Assembly: GCA_003254885.1 (NCBI GenBank)
Contig: QANT01005673.1
Span: forward strand, 55,205 to 119,204
Direction: 5' to 3'
Length of the DNA stretch: 64,000 bases
From: Purshia tridentata
Lineage: Eukaryota > Streptophyta > Magnoliopsida > Rosales > Rosaceae
Shown: positions 25,316 to 36,566 of the stretch, one piece after another
How the letters are laid out: each line of letters starts with the position of its first letter
Numbering within the stretch: position 1 is the stretch's first letter
The notes under the pieces: model-generated
Databases searched by the model: none
Seen by the model: the letters and a program-made list of their open reading frames with translations, nothing else
Told to the model about the DNA's origin: nothing
Position numbers and translations under genes: made by a program

Positions 25316-26684
25316 GGGTATATTTTTTTATTATAAGGGAGGAAGAGAGTTCAAACGGGGTGCGTAGAGGAGATTTTTTGTTCTCGGTCAATTAGGTCAA
25401 CTTCAATTCATATATTTTTGAATTTAGCCTAAAAAATAAATTTAAGTACAAATTTTACTAAAAAAATAAACAATTCTGTCTAAACAGTGAATGAGAAAAT
25501 AAAGAACGAAAAGGTTTGTCATTAAAGTTGGTAAAAGTGGTAGGCAAAAGAGTATAATATAAGGACACATGCCATAAGCTCACTTCAAGAGTAGAGTGTG
25601 CAAATTGCAGTGTGAATGGAAGAGAGATCGAGATTGGCGTGGGGGGAGACAGATAAAAAAATAATAATTAAAGAACAAAAGAGGTAAATTATATGTTCAT
25701 GGTCGGTCCAACAAATCCTTGACAGTACTTATTATTGTTTCCTTTGGAGTATTTCAGCCTACGAAATTTGACTCAATTAATTATCACTGTATTGACTCCT
25801 CTATATATATATTTTAGCTGTTTTTGGATACATTGAGGTTTCGGCCTTTCCAATGATCGATCGAAAATCAACAATTACCAATGATCGATCGACTTAAGAA
25901 TCAGTTCCTCCTGGAATCAAACACAAGCCGTACGCATTAACCAAACAAAACAACAAACAGAAAAAACAAGCTGGCCATGTAATTAATATAATGTTATCAA
26001 GTGTAAAAGTGTTGTGAAGAAGCAAGACATCATCAGATATAGGTGATAGCTCAGGTTTTGCCACGTAAGGTTCAAAATATAAGATTACTTTTGGCCAGTG
26101 CAAATGTGCCACATCAGCACTTCGGATATAAACGAATCAGTAATTTTATGGAAACAGATCCTTTTAAGTTAATTACAATAACTGCCAACTTGACCGTCGA
26201 AAAATCCTTGGAAGGCATCACAAGTTCACAACGATGCCTTCTCGTCTTCTTTGTTGGGTCCAGGTGTATTCTCATCTTCAACATTCTACTCTTGTTTATT
26301 AGCTCATACCAAAGTTCAACTTTGACCTGAAGCTGTCCCTTGGGCATCAGATGATCGAGATCATGATCATATGGAATTCCAAAATTAGGTTCACGTAATT
26401 AATATACAAAGTGTAAATTAACTTAATTAATATAACACCCAATTCAATTAGGATAAGTTTTTGCATGGGCAATAAATCAGTTTGTTAAGAAAGTAGCAAA
26501 ACAAAGGTGTTTTGTTAATTAGATAACAACAGTTCGTTAACCTAAATTTAGATCAAAGTTGGCATGTTGATAGTGTAATGCACAAATTTGAGAATAAATA
26601 GACCAAATACAGAATGAATGCAACACGGTTTATGAATGTGATGAGTCTAAGACGTACGTATCATCTTAACTGATTCTCGAATTC

Positions 26685-26737
<53 letters not shown>

Positions 26738-27375
26738 GTCCAAGTCTCAAGTCCCTCTCAAGAAAAACAGTGCATGCCACAGAGCCACATGCATGCAAGA
26801 CCTCGAGCCCCAATCCACCGATCACAATCAATTTACAATGGTCCATGACCCAACTTATAAAGTTATAGCTATAGCTTGAGACAATTCCATTATATTCTTT
26901 CTTAATTTCTGCCTTGTATTATTTGTATATATCTCTTCAAATATTATTTTTTATTTTTCTGAGGGACCACGGACGTGGCACCTTGCTGTCTGTTTTTGGA
27001 ATATGAATGCATTCACATTCACTTTATACATTGCATGTCACACCGAAAATGCCAATCTAATCCACACAAGACCAAGCTCGATCACAATCGTTTGAGATGT
27101 ATATATGTATTGAGTTATTGATTATATGAAAACGAAAGGGAATGACAAGTCGAGAACTATCACTGTTTGCGTGGCTTGCGTATTTAGGCAACAATAATTT
27201 GCCTACAACTTATAATACAATTACATAACTAGTTGAGCTAGCAAATTAAGCAATTAGCTTGTGATATACGATATATCTATTCCAACCATATATATATCAG
27301 AACGGATTGAATTACTTTAAAGCAAATTGGAACAAGAATGTGGTCAGATTGGAAGTGTTTTTGTAGAGCTAGCAC
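25316..27375. other. intergenic; GA microsatellite at 26689-26734
   Basis: The GA run has about 23 units, uninterrupted, and is likely to be polymorphic. Open frames crossing it are Arg-Glu or Ser-Leu artefacts. A minus-strand frame at 26114-26347 has no recognisable domain. Confidence 0.55.
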
Positions 27376-28068
27376 ACTAAAAACACTACTGATCTAGTAT
27401 TTTTATAACCCAAAAGCATGTTGAGAGATATCCCACATTGAAGATGTGAGGGCCTTACTAGTGGTTTATAAAGATTTGGGCTACTCTTCTCGTTACCAAT
27501 TGGTTTTGAGATGGATACTTAGATTCCTTCATGATATCAGAGCGTGTTATACACGTGATGCGCCTAAAGGCTTGAAATAATGCCACACGTGTGGGGGCGT
27601 ATTGAAAGATATCCCATATTAAAGATGTGAGGGCCTAACTAAAAACACTACTGATCTAGTATTTTTATAACCTAAAAGCATGTTGAGAGATATCCCACAT
27701 TGAAGATGTGAGGGCCTTACTAGTGGTTTATAAAGATTTGGACTACTCTTCTCATTACCAATTGGTTTTGAGATGGATACTTAGATTCCTTCATGATATC
27801 AGAGCAGGTTATACACGTGATGCGCCTAAAGGGCTACACGTGCTCCCACGTCACTCAATATAACCTAAACTGCCACACGTGCTCCCACGTCACCCAATAT
27901 AAATTGTCCACGTGTTAGACTTGAAATAATGCCACACGTGTGGGGGCGTGTTGAAAGATATCCCATATTAAAGATGTGAGGGCCTTGCTAGTGGTTTATA
28001 AGGATTTGGACTACTCATCTCATTACCAATTAGTTTTGGGATGGATGCCTAGATTTCTTCAAAAAGCA
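27376..28068 (+). mobile_element. TRIM-type LTR retroelement, partly tandem-duplicated
   Basis: A 113-bp LTR-like unit (TGTTGA ... TTCTTCA) occurs at 27419-27531, 27681-27793 and 27949-28061, with a truncated fourth copy at 27600-27637. After the first two copies comes TGATATCAGAGC, which resembles the initiator-Met tRNA primer-binding site (TATCAGAGC). A short purine-rich GTGTGGGGGCG precedes the last LTR. The complete unit is 27681-28061 with a 155-bp non-coding interior; the first unit has an 87-bp interior deletion. AAAAGCA flanks both outer ends (27412-27418 and 28062-28068), possibly a target duplication. The genomic flank ACTAAAAACACTACTGATC is repeated at 27376 and 27638, so a 262-bp block including flank and element start was tandemly duplicated after insertion. 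The size and lack of coding sequence fit TRIM elements. Confidence 0.75.
27949..28061 (+). repeat. 3' LTR of the TRIM element
   Basis: This 113-bp copy has the same length as the two 5' copies but is more diverged, e.g. CCCATATTA in place of CCCACATTG. It follows a purine-rich tract and ends in CA. Confidence 0.7.
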
Positions 28069-28443
28069 CATTGGTTTTGTAGATTGGCTTTCAAGTTAAT
28101 TGGTTGATATTTTGGCTATATTTTCCTAATGGTTGTGATTTACACAAGTTATAATTATCTAATAGGTTAAGATTTGATTCCTTAATGAAAAAAAGAAGAA
28201 GTCAAGTTAGCCGTGAGGTTGGGATGTTGCATGAGGCATCAGCTCCTGTGGCTTTAAGTCTGCCATTGTAATCAATTTCAATGTCTATTTTGCTCCATAC
28301 TTTGTTTGTACCGCTTACCTTGGGCTTTAATTGGGCTCGTTGTCGTGAAGGTCTGTTTCTTTGTTGGGTTTCAATTTCTGAGCCCTTCTTGTCTTTGGGC
28401 TTTTTTGAATATCTTCTTCGGACTTAAAAAAAAGTGCTACATG

Positions 28444-28619
28444 TTTTGCTCATTCTCTTTGTCTTGGACTTTCTATTTTTGACAAACCTCATTGGGTTTG
28501 TTAGCAGTTGCTGATCAATGACTTCTTGGGCTTATCCAAAAGTCGTTTTGTTTCTAGCTAGATGTCTTTTGTTTTGGGTCTGTTCAGGCCTCCACTTAAC
28601 CCAAAAAAAAAAAAAAAAA
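28444..28619 (+). mobile_element. short poly(A) retroposon with target-site duplication
   Basis: A 176-bp segment ends in an uninterrupted run of 17 A. It is flanked by the direct repeat AAAAAAAAGTGCTACATG at 28426-28443 and 28612-28629. A 3' poly(A) plus variable-length target duplication is the hallmark of LINE-mediated retroposition. The body is T-rich with TTGGGCTT motifs, fitting a 5'-truncated LINE tail or a SINE. The sequence immediately upstream (28320-28425) has similar composition and also ends in A, so a second, older insertion may abut it. Confidence 0.6.
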
Positions 28620-28629
28620 GTGCTACATG

Positions 28630-30268
28630 CGCAATCAACATTTTGCAAAGCATGGCAACCAGAGAATTTTTGGACAAGTTAATTAAAGGAATTAGTTTGA
28701 AGAATGCTAAGCTCGTACGTAAAATAAAAGTCTTGAGGATCTAATTTCAAAATAGAGGTGTCCCCATGAAGCTTGCAAATGCTCTGTTCTCCATAACATC
28801 TTATATCATCAGCATTCGGCATCATCAACTTGGCTTGACCTCTCTATATAAAAAAAAAATATATATATATATTATATATATCCACCATACATGAGTCATA
28901 TATGATATCATTACTTATTCGGTTTGAACTCTCTTTCTTTTCCTTTCCCGTAATTCAAAAAAACATATGATATCAAATGGGAATTATGTCTTTAAATACA
29001 TCATGTCCATGATCAATCTTCATATGAGAATGATGTCTTTATAGCAGGTCCATTATTGATTATCAAATTATAGTACGTGGCTGTTTTATTCATAATCAAT
29101 TTTTCTATATATTAATGACACCGTGAGAGAAATTATAGAAAGGACAGATTACCCTTTTCCATCGAACTTCAAATTTATCATAATTATAATTTATTACTTC
29201 ATTTGGCTTCACTATTTGTGCTAAACCGCCAAAATGATTGCCCTTTTCGTTGTAGAAAGATAAAGCCATAATTTCCGCATAGGGTCTATATGTGGCCAAC
29301 AAGTCCAGGCCTAAGTCTTGTTTCTAAGGACAAGATGGTAAAAGAACAGAAACAAAATTAGCGCATCGTACGTTGTAAAGGTCCGTGATGTTTTCCTTCC
29401 CTCCTCTGTCTCCAAAGTCCAAAGTGCTAAATCCCAAATACTACGAACCCTAGCTGCCAGCTAATAATATCTTCAACAAAAGCTCGTGCCTTTCCACACC
29501 AGATCTCATTTCCCAACGTGGTATATGCTTATGCTTCTCTTACATTTTGTCCTTCAATTTTCATCACTTTGATTTTTTTTTTTTCTCTTTATCGAGTTTT
29601 CCCCACGACTTGCTTGTCGAAATGTCTCTGTGATTTTGTGCGTGTATTGCTGCAAAATTTGTGGTCCTTTTGTCTTTATGCATTTTGGGCTATGGTAGAA
29701 GCCAACCTATAAGGGTCATTGTTGGTGTTCATTTGAATGTGATAAACCCAATTGGCAACCTGCATTCACATTGCCATTTGGTATACTTTTACTTGCGCCT
29801 GTGTGCTGCTTTGCACAAGTTTGAATTTATTTGAACTAAAAGCACACAGTGGTTTATTAGTATATAAGCAATGCATGATCCTACTGAAAATGATGAAATA
29901 CTTGCACCCTTAACTTGATAATGCATTTTCCAAGTGTTTTCACAATGCCCATTATTAATTTTTTAAGTCTGACTGTTATCAGCTTTCGGTGTATCCATCT
30001 TTGAAACTGAAGTATGTATGTTGTCTTCCAGCTGTACACATATAGCTGCTTTCAAGATTGCCAATTGTAGGGGGCGAATCATAAAGTGGACCTGCCTACA
30101 CGCTCACACTCATTCACTGACAAATTTTGTGGCCTGCAATACAATTGTGTCATTTCTCAATGAGAGGAGACTTCTGAAAGGATATACGAGGATCAGGACT
30201 GCAAGTTATAGTAGTAAGTGGTCCTAATTGAAGGGAGGGATGCAAATTTTGTGGATTGTGGATTACGC
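28630..30268. other. intergenic and likely 5' leader of the esterase gene
   Basis: No independent gene is recognised. The last several hundred bases probably include the promoter and a spliced 5' UTR of the esterase gene. A donor-like CAACGTG/GTATATG at 29519-29520 and an acceptor-like TTGTCTTCCAG ending at 30031 would give one leader intron of about 510 bases. Confidence 0.35.
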
Positions 30269-30302
30269 ATGTATCAGAACCTTAGCTGGTTTGTTCGTCT
30301 AA
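30240..30302 (+). promoter_or_regulatory. upstream ORF overlapping the esterase start
   Basis: An ATG at 30240 opens a 20-codon frame that stops at 30300-30302, past the main ATG at 30269 and in a different frame. If this part of the leader is retained in the mature mRNA, ribosomes starting there would miss the main start, so it could lower translation. Confidence 0.35.
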
Positions 30303-33050
30303 GCAGTAAATCTTCTGCAAAAAGGTTGCCGGATGCCAAGCCTCAGCCGGCTAAGGTTAAGCCGGTTACTATGTTGGACGCTGCTCAAGAGATTGCTATT
30401 TACATTCACAGATTTCACAATCTTGACCTCTTCCAGCAAGGGTATTTGCATGTCGATTATGTTTTTTATTATGAATTTGTTTGTGTTTGTTTTCCTTTGT
30501 GTATATATTTTTATGTTTTGCTCGCCATTGTCCCTTATTTTTTAATTTCCTTTATTTGTTCAGATGGTACCAAATTAAGATCACCATGAGATGGGAGGAC
30601 AGTGAGTATACTTCTGTGGGAACTCCAGCAAGAGTTGTTCAATATGAAGGTACTGTCCTTAGATTTATTATGGTTGCTTTCTTCTTCTATTTGCCTGCAC
30701 ATCTTGTTATATTTTTCTTTATGGATCAAACTTATAGAAACGTTAGAGCTTAGAAATAGTTAAATTGTTTGACTTGCAGCTCCTGATCTGGGTTCCGATG
30801 ATGCATATGGAGTATGGAGGATTGATGATACAGACAACAGCTTCTCAACTCAGCCTTTTCGTGTCAAATATGCAAGACAGGACGTCTTTTTATCAATCAT
30901 GATATCTTTCAATCTATCTCTTTCTGGATATGAGGTAACAATCTCTCTCTCGCTCTCTCTCTCTCTCTCTTTGTGTGTGTGTGTATGTGAGCATGCGCAA
31001 GCATTTGTGGTGTGCTAAGAAACAAATTGTCTATAAGGAATTTATTTCATGAAAAAAAGGGAAAGAAATTTTCTGTTTTGCAAAATAAATTAGCTTATTT
31101 TTAGAAAGATATCTTTGTTGGTAATTATTTATAAGTTGGTTTGTTTTTTTGGGTCCAGTAGAATGCAGAAATATTAATATAAAGTCTTGATGTTAAAGGG
31201 TATGTACTTTTCAGGGTCTATCCTCATCTTCTGTTATTTTGAAGTTTGAGCTTATGCATGCCCCCATATTGGGAAATAGGTGAGTTGACATGAATCTTGT
31301 TTTTCTTTTCATACATGCTTAGATTTGCAAATTGAAATTGGAGTCAGTGACTGTGTTGTATAAATTGCAGGTCTGACTTGCAGGCTTCTCTGGATGCTAG
31401 CCCTGCCGCTGTCCATGAATTCCGAATTCCTCCTAAAGCTCTTTTGGGTTTGCATTCATATTGCCCTGTTCATTTTGATGCATTCCATACGGTGCTTGTT
31501 GATGTTAGTGTACACATTTGTCTACTGAAAGCTGGCTCTTACACCCCCCGAAAGAAGGTACCCAGGTTTGTCACATATTCTAGTCCCTAAAGTAGTTTGC
31601 ATTCCATTTTAATTTCATTTGGGAAATATTAGTTTTTTTTTTTTTTGCTATATTGAGAACTAAACCTTGTGGACAATTCATTTGTTATATTGATCCAATG
31701 ATTTGAATTATTTCAGTGATCCTTGTAATGCTGAAGATGGTGGAGAAAGGTTTTCTCAGTCAAATCAAGTATGTTGTTATACAAAAAATTCTACTTGATC
31801 TTATTTCTGGCCGTTGGAAAGCTTGACATTATTCACTTTTGAATGTTTGATCTTGTGTAACAGTGTATTTTTGTGTGTTCGTCATCTTTTCTTCTTCTTC
31901 TTTTTTTTTTTTTTCCTCTCCTGTACTTCATGATGACAATATGTGTTTTCCATCAATATGCTGTGCTTGCACATGTGCATTCCAAGGGCCTTCACATAAT
32001 ACCAGGACACCCAAACATCAGGCGATTGTCCACATGTATCCACACATCATGTTCTGCATTATTGCCTGCCCTATGCGTGTGCTTTGGTGTATGCATTGCA
32101 GGTTTCATTAGGGATGTATCAGATCCCTTTAACCAAAATATCTTTTTTGAGTCCCTAAAAATAGGGAAAAACTTGGAAGTTTAAAACTTACATTGATAAA
32201 TTCATTGAAAATAAAGGGTGATAAGCATATCTAAAACATAGAAGGGTAGTATCACGCTGCATATGAAATTAAAAATATAATTTTAATTTTTAATTTTTTT
32301 ACATTTTCTATGCTTTTGGATCGTAACTAACGTTTCTCTGGGCATATTGCTCAGATATCTGTATTTAACATGGATATGACGAGTTTTGAGTGTTTTTATT
32401 AGCTTGTGGTTCTTAAGTTCTTGGTTATTAATATGGTTGAACTTGTAAATTTATTTATTTGTTAATATTAATCTATGATTTATGTTTATTTGCTACTCTC
32501 TTTGAAACTATTCTATCATGTACTAACAGTTGAATTTTTGTGATTGACTAGGCATCAGGGCAGGTGGATTCTGCAGATGTGAATGACATCATGCTTGTTA
32601 AATCATTGCTAGCTGCTCGTGACACACTTATTGAAGAGCTCCAGCAACTTAGCAAGGCTATTGGCCAAGAAGTTGATTCGACTGATCTTATATCTAAAAT
32701 GGATAACATAAAGTTTGATTATTTGCTGCAAGAAAATTTGGTTGCAGCTGGTGACAAAGTTTCAGGACAAGGCAAGCCACAAAATGGTCTTGAGGTCCTT
32801 ACTTAATTCATGCAGCATAATGTGCTTATCTTTTTTTTGAAATTTCTATGGTTTAAGGTTAGTGTTTTTACTTAACTTTGTCTGATTTGTTTATTAGAAA
32901 GCAAATGGGACGTTAGACTTTGGATCAAGGGCTGCCCTGCTGGATTCTTATCATCTTTTAGGTGACCAAGTGCTATATTTATGGAACACGTTTTTGAAAT
33001 TCCACAGGTTTGCTTTTATTTAATATTGTTACAGTTTTCTTTTCTGTTTG

Positions 33051-33089
<39 letters not shown>

Positions 33090-36000
33090 TTGTGTGTGTG
33101 TGTGTGTGTGTGTAAAAGCAGATTCCAAGAGAACCTGGAGACAAAAGTTATTTAACAACAAAAATAATAGCAATTTCATCAATTTATTTTTTATGTCATC
33201 ATCACAACTTGGAGACAGAAGTTATTTAACATCAAACCACAACAGCAATTTCATCAATATTGTTTTCTAAATGTCATCAAGAAATAATTCGTGCATATGA
33301 GATGCAATTCAGGATACACAAGATCAAGTAAGTTGCACCTTAGGTGCCATATGCTTGGAATAGGGTATAATTTTCAAGGAGGTTCTGAGTTCCTTATAAG
33401 CTTTTGAGTGAAAAATGCTTGGGATCTTCTCCAATATGGATATGATTATTTTCAATTTGTGCCCACAATAAATAAAAGGAAGAGTAGCTCCTCTTATATA
33501 GTTTCCAGGTCAGCTTTGCTTTTTTTGTATGGTGATATTTATTCATTACAGATTTAACAAAACAAAGATACTGGAATACTTGCGTGACACATGGGCGAAG
33601 GATAGAAAAGCTGAATGGTCAATATGGATGGTTTACTCTAAGGTTGAGATGCCTCAAAATCTTTTAAGTTATGGGGGTGATGAGTCTTCCCACAGTGGTG
33701 GCCATAAAAGAGTTGCAAGTGTGTGGAGATTAACTGATGATGTAAGTATTCTTAAATATTCCACATAATTTAAAAAAGAACAAAACAATAAGTGCCCAAC
33801 ATGTTTTATGAAATGTCAGAAAGCAAGGGGCCGTTCAACGTAATGTATTTCCACTGTGCATTGTTCAATTATGAGCAAAATATAAATGCTACATTGCATG
33901 TTTTATGTATTTGACTTGTGTTCTGTACAGCCTGCCCAGACTGCTGCTACTCGTGCTGAGCTTCATCGACGAAGTATTGCACAAATGAAGGTGAGCTATT
34001 GCTTTCGGATGGAGTGCCGTATTGTCCGTTCTTCTGTTTGAAATTCGTAAATAGGAGTTACTTCACTGCAGATTAACAATCGATCAATTCAAGACATGCA
34101 CATATTTGGAGATCCATCAAGCATTCCTATTGTCATTGTGGAGCGTGTCTTGAGTGCACCTAGGCGTACTACTAGTGAAAATTCTTACTTGAGGCATTTG
34201 GACGTGATAAATCCTCCTGGCTTACTCAGTGGACCTGGCTCGGAATTCTTAAACAAGCAGTCTTGCTTTAGCACACCAAAGAAAGGCCGTGTATTAAAGA
34301 TTGTTGTCTTTGTGCATGGGTTTCAGGCAAGTTTTGCTCTCTTACAGCTTCCCTTAATTTTTTTGTTCTTTCCTTGCCCAATGTCTTCATTGTGTAAACA
34401 GTCCTGGGGAATTTTTTTTTCCTTACTTTTTTAAATAAATACATTAATGGTTTTGAATTTAATGTGTCAGGGTTTCAATTTGACTTTAGGTTAGTGACTA
34501 ATTGTATATTTTGCTCTCTAAAGGGACTTAACGTTAGTGAATCATGGATTAAAATAATTTCTTTGTTGATTATTCTTATGCTGCAAGTGTAAAATTTTTT
34601 ACCAGTTCAGTTGGCAAAACAACATAGTAAGTTTATTCATTTGTGCTTTTGCTTTATACTGCACTGTAATTTAAGATAGATTAGTAGATACTTATTAGCA
34701 TTCTCACACTGCAGGGGCATCATCTGGATTTACGGCTTATTCGGAATCAATGGCTTTTGATAGATCCCAAGGTAGAGTTTCTAATGTCAGAGGCAAATGA
34801 AGACAAAACATCTGGTGACTTCAGAGAAATGGGACAAAGGTTGGCCCAGGAAGTAGTTTCTTTCGTTAAGAAGAAAATGGATAAAGTTTCAAGATCTGGA
34901 AGCATAGTTGATATTAAGCTTAGCTTTGTGGGACATTCTATTGGAAATGTCATTATAAGAACGGCACTAACAGGTATAAAAGTCTTGGATGTCATGTTTT
35001 CTCATTATTTGTAGATGGTGTTAGTTATTGGCCATTGTTTTTGCAGAAAGCATTATGGAGCCCTTCATAAAATACCTGTACATGTATGTTTCTATATCGG
35101 GGCCACACTTGGGGTATCTGTACAGTTCAAACTCTTTATTTAACTCTGGGCTGTGGCTTTTGAAGAAGCTCAAGAACACACAGTGCATTCATCAGCTTAC
35201 TTTCACCGATGATCCAGACCTTCAAAATACGTTTTTTTACCATCTCTGTAAGGTACTGAAACAAATCTAATTCAATGGATTTTTTATTTCTTTTAACCGA
35301 TTGTAGATCAACAACCATCAGGTGGTTGCGTTATAGCTGTTCATGATCTTGGCAAAACTAATCAAATAATGATATAAAGATCTTTTTGCTTGCGTTGTGT
35401 TGATAATAATATTGCATACTCAATTCAATTATTTGCAGTTCAAAATGAAGGTAAATATGACACTTTTTTCTTTTCAAAAATAGTAACAGGGTTTAAGAAA
35501 AAATCTTGACAAATGTGATCTGTTTATTTGCAGAAGAAGACACTAGATAATTTTAAGCATATAATCTTGCTTTCTTCACCACAGGTATCTCCATCTCTTC
35601 CCTGGGGCCTTCTGGAAAATAAGTTTGCTTAATGAAAAAGTTCAACTTACCTAATAGAATTTGTTATAGTTGCATCTCTCTGCTGTCTGACATCAGGTTT
35701 AATGTCAGATATGTGGTTGGTTTGTATTGCTCACATGAACCACTGTGTTTGAACACCTATGAGCACTTAAGAATCCAATGTTTTGTGACTCGTTAATCTA
35801 AATACCCATCTGACTTTGTCATCCTGTACTCATTGAATTCAATCCAACTAAGATAAATGAAACCTCTTGGGCGCTCAAAAACCAGTTGCTCATGTGAGCA
35901 GTACCCTGTGGACCTTCGTGAAGTGGACCTTTCAACCTTCGTTGTAGTTCATTATGTTTTTCCTTTACAATCTAATTTTAATTTGACATTTATTGACTTA

Positions 36001-36566
36001 CAAGGAGGAATTGGTCATTAGGAAAAAGAAAAGTATAAAAAAATCGGATATGTGCCAATTTGTAATTGGCTTGTGATCCGGAATGCAAGGAGCCAAGCAT
36101 TTTCTTCTAAATATAGTACTTTTTAAGAGAGAAAAATATTCTCTCATGAATGATACTACTGGTTGCTTCATATATCAGTAAATTTATGTTACTTATTCCA
36201 ATAGGAAAAGAATTCAACAATTAGTAATGTATTTCGCTGTTACCCTTAATGTTATTAATTAATTATGCCTCGCAGGATGGTTATGTTCCCTACCATTCAG
36301 CTAGAATAGATATGTGCCAGGCTGCTTCATTGGAGTACTCAAAAAAGAGCAGAGTTTTTCAGGAAATGTTGAATAATTGCTTGGACCAGATACGGGCCAG
36401 TCATGCTGAGAATCGAGTGTTCATGCGCTGCGATGTCAACTTTGATACCTCTTCATATGGAAAGAACTTGAACACTTTCATTGGAAGGGCTGCTCATATT
36501 GAGTTTTTGGAGTCTGATATGTTTGCAAGATTCATAATGTGGTCTTTCCCAGACCTATTTCGGTAA
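30269..36566 (+). CDS. FAM135/DUF676 putative serine esterase (lipase-like)
   Basis: There are fifteen exons: 30269-30441, 30564-30649, 30780-30934, 31215-31279, 31371-31565, 31717-31768, 32552-32794, 32898-33007, 33552-33741, 33931-33990, 34072-34326, 34715-34973, 35047-35252, 35534-35584 and 36276-36566. Phases close to give 796 aa. The N-terminal half is a DUF3657-like region (TMLDAAQEIAIYIHRFHNL, WYQIKITMRWED). The C-terminal half is an alpha/beta-hydrolase (DUF676): oxyanion-hole region VVFVHGFQGHH, nucleophile elbow GHSIG, and likely Asp and His in SSPQDGYVPYHS and GRAAHIEFLE, so the triad appears intact. It matches the plant family of Arabidopsis ZW18; the substrate is unknown. Intron 11 starts with GC. 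The start at 30269 gives MYQNLSWFVRL, similar to family N-termini as I remember them, and is the first in-frame ATG. Confidence 0.92.
33050..33275 (+). repeat. compound microsatellite and 75-bp tandem repeat in esterase intron 8
   Basis: TA, GA and TG microsatellites run together at about 33051-33113. They are followed by two diverged copies of a unit of about 75 bp (GGAGACA(A/G)AAGTTATTTAACA at about 33136 and 33211, each followed by AGCAATTTCATCAAT). All lie within intron 8 (33008-33551). Confidence 0.65.

Noticed and set aside
26661-26868. Open frames across the GA microsatellite encoding Arg-Glu or Ser-Leu repeats
   Set aside because: Low-complexity translation of a simple repeat.
27419-28061. 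A full LTR retrotransposon with gag-pol
   Set aside because: The interiors are 68 and 155 bp with no coding frame; TRIM size only.
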